From Halichoerus grypus (lineage: Eukaryota > Chordata > Mammalia > Carnivora > Phocidae): a stretch of DNA of 64,000 nt. Position 1 is the stretch's first letter. Every line of letters begins with the position of its first letter. Below the pieces are notes generated by a model, which was not told where the DNA came from, made no database searches, and saw only the letters and a list, made by a program, of their open reading frames with translations. The stretch covers positions 72,900,283 to 72,964,282 of the forward strand of contig NC_135719.1 of assembly GCF_964656455.1 (NCBI RefSeq), given 5' to 3'. Shown in pieces: positions 24,711-36,530 of this stretch. The position numbers and the translations under genes were made by a program.

Positions 24711-26799
24711 CTAAAACAAAGAATTAAAATTGTAGTAGTCATCCTGATAATTCAAAGCCAAGAAGGACCTGGGAAGAGATAAAATTTACAAAGTCAACCA
24801 TAATTCTCTATTATTGGAGTCAAACTATCAAACTAATTCTTTAAGGGAAGTGCTACAAGTCTTCAGCTTTACAGGTTACTGTTCTAAGCTTTTTATTATT
24901 CAGAGGCTCTGATTCTTGTCTGGGCCCCGTTCTTATCAATCTTCAACTCAGAGAACTGGTCAGTATTCTATGAGTGCATACCATAAAAGCTGGTCTGATG
25001 GAAGTATCAAATTGGAGTCCTCCTCTTAGGATGGGCTGGAACCTCTACTATAAATAAACGTGACATGTATACCAAGAAGCCAGGGAAGCTTGTTACACTG
25101 AGAACCAGCTTGGAGGGATAGAATCAATACTAGACAAAGGTCATTTGGTTTGTCAAGAATTTAACCTAAGGATACCCCAGAAGCACAGCACATAACTTAG
25201 ACGTATTAGGTTCAGGATTAACTGTCTGTGAACTGAACTCATTCATTTAAAGGTCAATATGTTTGAAGTTCAGTGAAGTCACAAAGGTAGAACTTGGGTT
25301 AAAACCAAACTTCAAGTTCCCAACAAGCATTTAAGTATTTATTTTACTGTAAGATCCTGACTCTTCCTTCTTACCTAATTCTGTAAGTAAACTGGGAAGT
25401 TTAAGAATTTTATCCTAGGTTCTACAAGACTTAAAAACCCAAGGAGTAAAATAACCCATTCAGAAGCTCAGGGTATATTTTGACTTTAGAGTATGAGAGT
25501 AGTTAACCTCTTTAGGGCATAGACTCTTATTTTTTCATCTTTGAATTTTACTAATTCTCATTTACAACTGTATAATGCTTCTCAGCATATTTTATATTTA
25601 AAAAATATAAAAATGTCCATAAGTAAGAATATTAGAAAATATATAAAAATCCTAAGTAGTTATTTTAGGATGGTGAAGTTAGGTATTTTCACTTCATTTC
25701 TGTTTCTTCAAAATTATTTTATAATTAATATTTATAAATTAAAAGTGATTTAAGTATAGAACTTACATTTTAACTATGTCTTGGCTTTACTCAAGACACT
25801 GTAAAAATTTTTAAATGTTCTTCTTAACAATGTATGAATGCATTTTTTCAAAAAAGTATCCCTAACATAATTCTCTTTGCTAACCCAATTACTTTGTTTT
25901 CTACTTTATAAAGTGCCACCTAGAAGAGACGTATTGCCCTTTCTAGAAAAAATCAGATAAAACAAAGATCTCTTTAGTAGAAGAGTAATAAGGCTGCCTG
26001 ATTCACTGTTCACTTTAACACAATAAAAGAAGTTTTAAAGCTGACCAGTAATTTATATACTTTTTTAAATCTCATGCTTTCATCTATACCAAATATGTCA
26101 TTGTTTCCCTTATCTATTCAAGTCGATCCTTCAAGCTTTAAAGTATTCCAGGAGCTTATGTAAATAAATCTGTATTGCCCCTACTAGAGCCTTTGTTAGT
26201 TTATAATTTAACAACTCAGCTTCCAACTTTAAGACCTAAGACTAGAATACGTACCATAAAATTTTTCAATAAATAATAATGTGTGGGAGGGGGTTTTGTT
26301 GTTTGTTTTTAAAGACAGACCTTCCTTCCTGCCAAGGTTAATCTTTTCACCTGTGCTTTTAATTCTTATAATCTCTTTACCTTCAAATTGTTTTCTTTTC
26401 CCAAATAAAAGTAGTAACTCTTTTGTATAAAACATGCAACCTCACCTGAAGACTAATGGCAGCTCTTACAAACTGTCCTATCTGCCTTGCAGCATAATAA
26501 AATTTGTACCTGTAATCCCCTCCTTAGATAAAAGTGACTTTAAAGCAAGGAACCAAACTGTATTATTCTATTTAAAATAATAATAAACATTTTTCCCTGA
26601 TCATGTAAACAACAGAAGCCCATTCTAGTAAATGTGGAAAATAAAGAAAAATAATACTTGCCATCATAAAGTTAAAATTGGATCTTACTCTGTGTATCAT
26701 ATTTGTACTCTATTAGTCTATTAGTCTGAGACAACAGCTATTTATGATGACAATTTATTCTTATTGCTAAGAATGCAACAATTTCCCTCTTGAGCTACT

Positions 26800-26909
26800 T
26801 TAATACTTAGTTGAAAGGCACTTGTTCTCAGCGATGTATCTTAAAAAATCTGACTTAATACTTAGTTGAAAGGCACTTGTTCTCAGTGATTTATCTTAAA
26901 AAATCTGAC
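26800..26909. repeat. 55-bp direct tandem duplication
   Basis: Unit 1 (26800-26854) and unit 2 (26855-26909) both read TTAATACTTAGTTGAAAGGC through CTTAAAAAATCTGAC. They differ at about two interior bases (CAGCGATGT versus CAGTGATTT). This is a local duplication in intron 1, not part of a recognised repeat family. Confidence 0.95.
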
Positions 26910-27689
26910 AGTAACTACTTCTATAATTTTCTGAAATAGTTCAAACTAAAGCTCTATTCTTCCCTGTGGTAGTGGACTACACAATAACCACTTTTCAGCC
27001 TAGCTTTTATTCTAATGAAATGAAGAGGCTCTTATTGTAAAACATAGCTGGGTTTCCTTTATTTTATTCAAAATCTAAATTGTATCTCAACTGCTAATCT
27101 CTGATCTCATCTGAACAATTATATCAAATATATCCTTTCAGCTATAGTCAGCAAATTAGAAAACTAATACAGAAGTCCAGATGAGAGGTAATGTTGGATT
27201 GGCCTTGGGTGATAATAATGGACACAAGAGGAATGAACTGATTTGGATCTATTTCGGTGGAAGAGCCAGGAGGACTTATTGATGGGGTTAAGCAAGTGTT
27301 CTAAATTATCTAAAATTCTTAGTCACCATGACCTTTATTTTCTAAAATTTTCAACTGGTACTTCAGTAAAGTTAAAGGTAAAAGAAGAAGACCAAACATG
27401 AAGATAAATTTTGCCTCTCTTATATTGATCCATGTAGTTTCTTTTGAAATAGCAGTACTGTATTACACATAATCCAGAATAACTCTAAAGCTGTATGTTA
27501 TTGTATTTTGTGGTAAATTCCTATTACGGTTGCATTTTCAAATTTGCACATTGGCAAAAACATTTCCTATCAAATCAGGGTACAGTTATAGAAAATTCTA
27601 CAAGCCCCAATAGTCTAATATGCAAAATGTCCTTGGCCTAAAAAATGGCCTTTTTTTCTGTTTCTTTTCTCCCTCGTATCATACTCTTG

Positions 27690-28060
27690 CTCTGTTATTA
27701 CCAAGCCTATTATATACATCTACCTAACTGTCTTCTTGCTCTCTTCATTCTTTCTATACTATCTCTAATTTTCAACTGAGTTGTCCTTCTATTGATTTGC
27801 ATAAATTCTTTATATTATCAATGCTAATCCTCTGCCAGTTATGTGAATTTTAAGTATCTTCTGATCTGTGGCTTTTTTTTATTTTTGTAATGTCTTTCAA
27901 AGAACAAAGCTTTTCTTTTACCATGGTCAAATGTATTTCTTTTCCTTTATGATTTGTGCTGGTGACTTTCTATAAGATCTCATACATACCTATTTTAAAC
28001 CTTTTACATTCTATTAAAAGATAAAACTTCCTTATCTTTTTAAAATCATTTCAGCACAGA
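27690..28060 (-). repeat. old L1 fragment, minus
   Basis: GAATTCTTTATATTATCAATGC-like text (27790-27830), ATCCTCTGCCAGTTATGTG and AATGTCTTTCAAAGAACAAAGC resemble reversed L1 3' UTR. Tentative. Confidence 0.5.
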
Positions 28061-28249
28061 ATTCTCTACTTTCCCTGAAAGTAAAAAAGTCCTTAAAGTC
28101 ACCATGTCTGGCAGAACAAATATTCATGTATCTACTGAATTATAGCCCATGACCACTGACCAGAAATTAAATCCAATTTGGTCTTTGTTTCTCAACTATA
28201 CATGATTCACTGTTTCCCCTGGGCACAGCAACCAAGTCTGCTATACATA

Positions 28250-28645
28250 GTGCTGATGAATTGAGACCTACCTTCATTAATTTCTTTTTGTATCTAGGGT
28301 CCACTATGGTCCAGAAAACTAACAGAAGATCAATTAAAGTGGGAAAAGGAGGCAGAAGAGGAGGTCAGAATCAGAGATTTGAAGATGCTATACTGCTTGG
28401 CTTTGAAGATGCAAGAAGGGGTCATGAGACAATGAATGCAGGCCTCCAGAAGTTGGAAAAGGCAAGGAAACGGATTCCCTAGATCCTCCACAAAGAATGC
28501 AGTCCTACCACTGCCTTGATTTTAGCCCAGTAAGATCTAGTTGGATGTCTAATCTTCAGACTACAACATAACAAAATTGTGTTATTTTAAGCCACTAAGT
28601 TTGTAGTAATTTGTTATAGTAGCAACAGGAAACTAATACAAAAGA
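28250..28645 (+). repeat. LTR-like old repeat (MLT/MaLR-like 3' part), plus
   Basis: CTTGATTTTAGCCCAGTAAG, TTTTAAGCCACTAAGTTTGTAG and TAATTTGTTATAGTAGCAACAGG match the 3' end of a widespread mammalian LTR-like repeat. The 73-residue open frame at 28261-28482, rich in Arg, Lys and Gly, lies wholly inside it. No gag, pol or env segment is present. Confidence 0.6.
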
Positions 28646-29659
28646 TGAGGAGGGCAAACCTTCCTGAGGATATGAAAGCAATCCACATACAGGAGGAAAA
28701 GATAACTATTTTCCATTTCTAACTACAACAGTATCAAACAAAACTGCTAAAATACTAAAAAGAAACAAACAAAAAAACGTAGAATCCCTTAAGATTTGTT
28801 CAGTACAATAAGGATTTATATTTTTCCATAAGGAGGTATTTATAGTGACAAAACATTCCATGTCCTCAACAGTATATTTAAAGTATTACCATCCAGGTAT
28901 TAAATATTATTTATTACAGAGACTGGGTATAAGAGAAAAAGGAAGCATTTAATAGAAGTAAATAAGAATGATATAGCATTTCACAGTGTAAGTACTTATT
29001 TTCTCAACTATAAAACATACAGATGATATTCAGAAGATAACCACATTACCACCCATTCATCTATTCACTTATCCAGGGAGCATTTATTTATATGCTTCAT
29101 ATAGAGACAAAATTTAAAAGTTATGATCTCTTCCTAGAAGCTCATAATTTAGTGGGAAATATAAATAGTGGGATATGTTAACACAAAGTGGGGAGTACAG
29201 GAGATGACTAAAATTCACATTTGATGTGGTTTCTGAACAGAAGTATATCAGGTGGACGAAAAGCTAATAAGGACATTCCATGGAGGGAGCATGACACAAG
29301 TACGTCACATTTAAGGACAACATTAAGTTAACTTACTGGATCCTACTGTATCAGGTCTTTCATACATGGTCAAGATTAGTACTCTATTTTATCACAATAA
29401 AGAGACCACAGGGTGACAATCTACCAAGGGAGTAGAATACTCTGATTTGTGTTTTTAAAAATCTAAGACCAAGAGCAGTAACAGAACTTGACTACATCAA
29501 CCCTAATGAGATAGGTTATTTCAACATTTTACAGATAAGGATATAAAAAACTGAGTTTGATTATAAAGGTAGAGGTCCTGAATTACTTGTTTTGTATTGG
29601 CAACTTTAAATTTGGAACAAATATTATTTTCCACATGGTAACCACCAAAGCATCACATG

Positions 29660-29905
29660 GCAATTAATAGCATTGTGTTTAACGGCAAGCCAGATTTCCT
29701 AGATTCCAAAGGCAGTTGCATCATTTAAAAGTTATAAACTTGGGCAAATTACTTTGCTCTCTGTACCCCCATTCTCCTTGTCTGTAAATGGGCATAATAA
29801 CTATCTACTGCAGTGTTTGAAAAGTGAATGAGGAAATGCAAGTAAAGTGCTTAGCATTTTACCTGGCTCACAGTTTGGTGTCCAATAAATGTTACTATTA
29901 TAATG
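29660..29905 (+). repeat. MIR SINE, plus
   Basis: Near-complete MIR: CTTGGGCAAATTACTTTGCTC, TGTCTGTAAATGGGCATAAT, AAGTAAAGTGCTTAGCATTT and the end CCAATAAATGTTACTATTAT. Confidence 0.88.
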
Positions 29906-30679
29906 CCTTCATATATGAAATCAACTTTATAATGTTATAATATCTGCATTCTGAAATTGTCTAAATTTATCTCATTCTGTATTTATGATGGTTTTGTATA
30001 ATAAACCCAGGAGATAGCTTTTTACTTTCAGTAAGAATTGTTAGCCACAGCTGAGTATCAAATATCAGTTCTCTAACTCTTCCACATACTGCTTACATGA
30101 TGGAAGCACTTCTAACCGAGTCATAGGCATCTGGGAAGTCTTCCAGAAGAAGGAGAAATAAAACTAAAATCTAAAAAGGATAAATAAAGAGGTACTCACA
30201 AACTATCCCTTTAGAGTCAACAGTTCTAGGTTCTGCTAGACAGTATCATCAACCTATGAAAGTAGTTTAAAACTCTAACAACTTTGTATGTCCTATACCT
30301 TCTGGACCCACTATTGTCAATTCCCCCTGATTCCCTAATTACCAGCACTGATGACAGGATTTCATCTTTGGAAGTACTCTTGGTGTATGTTAGAAGAGCT
30401 GAACTATAAAAATATTCATTGTCAAAAAGAGACCAGAACGTAGAAGACAGGGAACCAATATTAATACCAGAGTTCATAATGAGATAAAAGCATTAGAATG
30501 AAATATAGTAGTTTTAAAATAATCTTACAATAGGAAAGGCCTAAGATCCAGAGGCCATTAAAAAATAAAGGGACAAATTCAACTATACAAAATACATTCC
30601 TGTATAGCAAAAACACCACACACAATATAGTAAAAAAGGAGTGACAAATTGAGGAAAAAAAAAAAAGATACAGCATATA

Positions 30680-30970
30680 TCTATTAGTTTTCTATTGTTG
30701 CCATAATAAATTACTGAAAACAGTGGCTTAAAACAACACCAATTTATACAGTTCTGTGTACTAGGAGTCCAAAAGGCTTCACTGGCTACAATTAAGGTGT
30801 TGGCAGCACTGCATTCCTTTCAGGGTAATACAGAAGAGAATATGTTTCTTTGTCTTTTCCAATTCCTAAAAGTCACCCACTTCCTTGGATTGTAGCCTCC
30901 TTCCATTCTCAAAGCCAGGAACATTGCTTCTCTCTCACCCGTCAGTCACATCTCTCTCTGACCACCATCC
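30680..30970 (-). repeat. MLT1-type LTR (ERVL-MaLR), minus
   Basis: TTCTATTGTTGCCATAATAA, CAGTGGCTTAAAACAACACC and ATTAAGGTGTTGGCAGCACT are the reversed 3' half of an MLT1-like LTR. Solo fragment with no internal viral genes. Confidence 0.78.
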
Positions 30971-31327
30971 CACTGTCAGGAAAAGTTCTCCACTTTTAAG
31001 AATGCAATACTATGTAGCCAGGATAAAAATGAGGAAGCTCTTTATAGTGTCAAGTGAGCTGATCTCTAAGTTTTATTAGGTTTGGATTTTTTTTAAGGTA
31101 CATTAAGTATGTTTAGTATGCTATCATTTGTGGGGAAAAGACACATACACATATGCTTGCATATGAATAGAATCTTTACACAACAGAACTGATTAACTGT
31201 TTCTTTAGCAAGGGAAGAAGAGATACAAGAGTAATTTTCCTTTCATTAAATACTCCTTTACATTTTTTGAATTTTGTATTATATGTATGTATTATCCTTT
31301 ATGCAAAAATGTATTTACCAAACTCTT

Positions 31328-31524
31328 TTTTTTTTAAGATTTTATTTATTTATTTGACAGAGAGAAACACAGTGTGAGAGGGAACACAAGCAGGGGGAGT
31401 GGGAGAGGAAGAAGCAGGCTTTCCGCGGAGCAGGGAGCCCAATGTGGGGCTTGATCCCAGGACCCTGGGATCATGACCTGAGCCAGAAGCAGACGCTTAA
31501 CCGACTGAGCCACCCAGGCGCCCC
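31328..31524 (-). repeat. young Can-SINE, minus, with 17-bp duplication
   Basis: Complete reversed SINE bounded by the exact 17-bp duplication GTATTTACCAAACTCTT at 31311-31327 and 31525-31541. Confidence 0.96.
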
Positions 31525-31542
31525 GTATTTACCAAACTCTTA

Positions 31543-31582
31543 AACACACACACACACACGCTCACGCACGCACGCACGCACT
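31543..31582. repeat. (AC)n/(ACGC)n microsatellite
   Basis: A compound CA and CGCA run directly after the right target duplication of the SINE. Confidence 0.93.
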
Positions 31583-31997
31583 TCTTGAAAGGGCTATGAT
31601 CTCAAAATGGTACTTGTCTCTGTAACAAGAGCTAAGTCTTTGTACACTTGTCATTTATACAACAATGAATTTTTAGTGGAATGCAGATTGATTTTAACAG
31701 CCTTGTTGCCCTCCCTGATGTCAAAACCTGCCCCACCCTGCACAATGAATCCCTCCCAAGAACCTGAAAGAACCAGTATCACTGTTCCCACCTTTTTATA
31801 ATGTATAATTCTCCCTAATAACAGAGACTTGTTTAAATATAGCCTAGCATCTCAGCCCTCTCCACATTCCATAGAACATCCCCACAAATTACATCATATT
31901 TATGTATTTCTTCTAAAGATATGGGGCTCGTTAAGGAAATAGGACATGCCTGAAGGAAGTTGGATATTCGCATGTTGGATGTACAAATAATGGGCAT

Positions 31998-32195
31998 CTT
32001 TTTAAAAGATTTTATTTATTTATTTGACACAGAGAGACACAGCGAGAGAGGGAACACAAGCAGGGGGAGTGGGAGAGGGAGAAGCAGGCCTCCTGCTGAG
32101 CAGGGAGCCCGATGTGGGGGCTCGATCCCAGGACCTTAGGATCATGACCTGAGCCAAAGGCAGACACTTAACGACTGAGCCACCCAAGTGCCCCT
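31998..32195 (-). repeat. young Can-SINE, minus
   Basis: Reversed SINE bounded by CAAATAATGGGCAT at 31984-31997 and 32196-32209. Confidence 0.95.
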
Positions 32196-34607
32196 CAAAT
32201 AATGGGCATATTATGAAGAGATACAAACAGAGAAGGTGAAAGGTAAGGGAGGGAATTCCTTAGTCTTCCTAAGTCTTGCACCTAAGATCAAGGATTTGAG
32301 AAGGAAAGGCTTGAGAGGGATTCCTGGGTGGTAGAAGAATGATTTCTACCCTTTGAAAGCAGACATAGGTTTAGCAGAAAGGTATTCTTACAGACTCCAA
32401 GGTGAACATGAACATCTCTAACTTGTAATACATTATCTAGTTATATTTCTTACTTTCCAAAAAGTCTTCCCTGATGCCTATCATTAGGTTAGGTATGTCT
32501 TATAAATGCTTCCATCATGTAAAGTGTGAGTAGAAGACTCAAAATAATTCATACTTGATAGTTAGGTATGGTTAATAATTCCTATTTTAAAACAAAAGGG
32601 GACACTGATTTAGGTAAGGTACATGATATCCTTGTATGTACCACTATGTAATTACATGAGAAGTTCCTTTCTACAAGTAGGAAGGCATAGTAATCTACTT
32701 CTCTTGTTTCTTGGTGCCTTTAGTAAAATTTTATTGCCTGATCTTATCTGTGCTACCAGAAATATTAATGAAAAATGTGTGGGCTTATGACTAAGATGAA
32801 GTAATTCTCATCTAAGTGCATCAGGTCAATACCAAGAACATTTGGTGAGAGATTACCCCTCTTTCTGGTCAGGGAACAGACGCAGGGAGATTCAGATGGC
32901 ACTCATGAGGAAGTAATTCTTTCACTGTCAACATAAATGTTTTCATTAAGAAATCCAGCAGAATCCTTTATATTTAGTATCCCCAACTTTTGAATATGTT
33001 GCCAATCCTTCTATATGGTTTTGTACATGTAACCTTATTTAGTAGAGGTGATGAGCATTTACTTTTTCAAATGCACCTGGAAGCAAGTATTGAGAGTGAA
33101 GTTTTACCCATGCTGAGAATGTATACAGTGCCTTGGCATTTAATAGCAAGGAACAGAGGAATAATGAGGGTAAGCTGACAACCCTGCATATCTAGGATGC
33201 CAATTCTTCACTGATTAGGCAAACAAGCTGAGGATGCTAAAAAGATATGGAGTCAGTGGCAGGGACCAAAATTAATCAGCAGAATAATCTCGAGAAAAAG
33301 GAAATATCTCTCCATACAGTATTTAAAAAACCACCAACATGAATATCTGATAGTCCTGGATATGCCCAACATTTGAAAGTCCTAGGAGTACCTCCATAAA
33401 ATAAGGTATTTAATAAATGCTTGTATAATTGAATCCAGAAATAAAAAAGAAAATCAGATGAAGAAGCATGAAAAATGCTCAGCAATTCTTATAAATACCT
33501 ATCAAGAGTGCTTTTGGAAAAAAGCAGACAGCCCAAGATCATTTAAACACTTAAGCAAATGAGAATCTAGTCAAAATTTAGGAGTCTTCAATGATGTAGG
33601 TACATAATTATACAATGTTAATAATACTTTATCCTATAGAAGGAAGTTCAGAGGTTCTCTAAAAATGCCATACTAGTCTGAAAATAAGAAGTATAATAGC
33701 AAATAGCTAATCCTAATTGTGTAACTGCAGAACCTCTGAGAATTTTAGACATTATTCCTTCCAAATGCAACATAAATGAATTCAATTTTCACTGAAAATG
33801 TAATACCCTACAGCAGTGTGGTCTAATAGAAATATAATGCAAGCCATATATGTAACCTTTAATTTTCTAGTAGTTATTAAAAAAGTAGAAAGAGTAAGCT
33901 GACAGTGAAAACACCAGAGAAGGTTAGCTTCAAGGACCCATCCCTCAACAGAAATACTAAAAAGCAGAGCAAATAATTAGAATCAACTTTGTCAGAACTC
34001 TAGAAAATAGTCAAAGATTTACAGCGACCAAGCAAATGTTAAATCTAAGGGCAACTTGAGAATGGTAGGAAAGCTTTGTGGCACTTGCCCTTGGTCTAAC
34101 CCCACTCCCTAACCCCACCCTCAGAGGTGGTCTTAAACATGGCAACCTGTGTTCTCAGCATGGGATCCTGGTCCCTGGTTCTGGAGAAAGCAGAGCCAAC
34201 TTCAGTCTCAAAGAACTGCATCTGGAGCTCTGTGAAGGACTGACATAAGGTGCTTGCATTCCCTAAACACATCGTAAGGCAAATGAACAACCAGCTGCTG
34301 CCAAGGGCAAAATATTACAGATGGCCAGTAATAGATGTACCAAGAGCCTGGGAGGAAAAGCTGGGAGAGTTTCTTTAGGGAATTAAAGCAATCAAAACTG
34401 ATGTTATAGACTGGGGAATTTAGAAAGCCACATGCACAGCCAGGACAGAGAAGTTCTGAAAGACTCTTAAGTTTTTATCTTGGGCTGACCTCTAAGCTCA
34501 GCACAAGTGGGAAGTAAAGGGTAAGGCAGCTATAAATGGCTTGGCTAAGCACTGAAAGAGTGCTATGATACAGAGATAATATGTTAAGACTGGAAGAGGT
34601 TTTTTTT

Positions 34608-34638
34608 TTTCTGTTTTTTCTTTCTTTCTTTCTTTTTT
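34608..34638. repeat. T-rich/(TTTC)n tract
   Basis: A poly-T run followed by TTTC units. Confidence 0.9.
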
Positions 34639-35066
34639 AACTCCTGGAGCTCAAGGAAATCTCTGTCAAAACATGAGATGACCCCAGGTTTTAGGAAGAG
34701 AGACTTCAGAGACCACACATGGCAAAGAATAAAGACTTTAAAGTTTAGAAATTAAACAACTACAGCCCACAACCAGCAACAAATCCTGAAGAGTGGAAGA
34801 ATCTGATTTCCAGAGTTATTACATTGTGATATTCAAACTGTTCAGTTTTCATCAAAAATTTACAAAGCATAAAAGAAACAGGAAAGTCTGGGCCATTCAC
34901 AGATGAAATTAACAGAAACTGTCCTTGAGGAAGCAAAGACATTGGACTTACTAGACAAACATTTCAAATAAACTGTCAAAAATACACTCAGAGTAAAGAA
35001 AATCAAGAAAATGATGAAAATGAGGTATGAGCAAACAGAAAATATTAATAAAGAAACAAATTATAA

Positions 35067-35261
35067 GGGGTGCCTGGGTGGCTCAGTCAGTTAAGCATCT
35101 GACTCTTGGTTTCAGCTCAGGTCATGATCTCAGGGTCCTGGGATCAAGCCCTGCATTAGGCTCTGCACTCAGCAAAGAGTCCACTTGAGGATTCTCTCTC
35201 TCCCTTTCTCTCTGCCCCTCCTCTCTCTAAAATAAATAAATCTTAAAAAAAAAAAAAAAAA
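35067..35261 (+). repeat. older Can-SINE, plus
   Basis: GACTCTTGGTTT-type SINE ending CTAAAATAAATAAATCTTAAA. Target copies GAAACAAATTATA (35053-35065) and GACACAAATTATA (35263-35275). Confidence 0.93.
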
Positions 35262-35686
35262 AGACACAAATTATAGAAAGGAACCCAACAGAAATTCTGG
35301 AACTTAATATAGTAACTGATATGAAAAATTCAGTAGAAGGTTTAATAGCAGGTTTGATCAGGAAGAAGAATCAGTGAGCTTCAAGGTAGGTCAACCAAAA
35401 TGATCCAGTCTGAGTTGGAGAAAGAAAAATAAAGAAAAATGAACAGAGCTAAGAAATCTTTGAGGCACTATCAAATGTACCAACATACACGTAATAGAGA
35501 ATCTCAGAAAGAGAAAAGGGAAACAGGCAGAAAGAATATTTGAAGAAATGAAAAACCTTTACAAATTTGATAGAAGACATAAATCTACACATCCAAGAAG
35601 TTAAACTCCAAAAACAGATAAACCAAAAAAAAAAGTTTTGAAACTGAGACACATCATAATCAAGTTGTTAAAAGACAAAAAGTCTA

Positions 35687-35892
35687 GGGGGGCGCCTGGG
35701 TGGCTCAGTTGTTAAGCATCTGCCTTCGGCTCGGGTCATGATCTCAGGGTCCTGGGATCGAGCCCCGCATCGGGCTCCCTGCTCAGTGGGAAACCTGCTT
35801 CTCCCTCTCCCACTCCCCCTGCTTGTGTTCCCTCTCTTGCTTTGTCTCTCTCCTGTCAAATAAATAAATAAAATCTTTAAAAAAAAAAAAAA
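35687..35892 (+). repeat. young Can-SINE, plus
   Basis: Near-consensus copy with the 16-bp duplication AAAAGACAAAAAGTCT at 35670-35685 and 35893-35908. It interrupts the L1M ORF1 remnant. Confidence 0.96.
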
Positions 35893-36477
35893 AAAAGACA
35901 AAAAGTCTTGAAAGCTGCAAGAGAAAAACTACTCATCATATACAAGGGATTCCCAATAGGATTAGCAGCCAATTTCTCATAGAGAACAATGGAGGCTAGA
36001 GGCAGTGGAATGATGTAAAGTGCTGGGGTAAAAATGTCAACCAAGAACTCTATCCTTCAAAAATGAAGAAGAAATTAAGATAACTAAAAAGCTGAGGGAG
36101 TTGCCACTTGCAGATCAGCTGTACAAGAAGTGCTAAAAAGAATCCTTCAGAATGAAATAAAAGGACACTAGACAGTAATTCAAAACCATATGAAGAAATA
36201 AGGAATTGTGGTAAGGGCTACCACATAGGTAAATATAAAGCCATCATTATTCTATTTTTGGTTTGTAGATTTTTGTTTCCAATAATTATAAATCTATATT
36301 AACGGGCACATTAATGTATGAAGATGTAAACTGTGACAATAACAACATACAGTGGACCTGTATAGGAGTACAGCTTTTATGGGCTATTAGAGCTAAGCTA
36401 GAATCAATTTAAACTAAGGTGTTATAAATTTAAGATGTTAACTGTAATCTCCTTGGTAACCACTAAGAAAATATCCA

Positions 36478-36530
36478 ATATATATAGATAGATAGATATA
36501 GATATAGATAGATATACATATATATATGTG
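36478..36530. repeat. (GATA)n/(TA)n simple repeat
   Basis: TATATAGATAGATAGATATAG followed by TATACATATATATATG, arising in the L1M copy. Confidence 0.93.

Noticed and set aside
28261..28482. 73-residue Arg/Gly/Lys-rich open frame resembling a small basic protein
   Set aside because: It lies inside an LTR-like repeat that ends TTTTAAGCCACTAAGTTTG; other genomic copies of that repeat carry similar text. No splice, promoter or conservation evidence.
31543..31582. Possible CRISPR-like or other regular array at short repeats
   Set aside because: Only simple microsatellites and dispersed SINEs; no regularly spaced repeats with unique spacers, and the DNA is mammalian.
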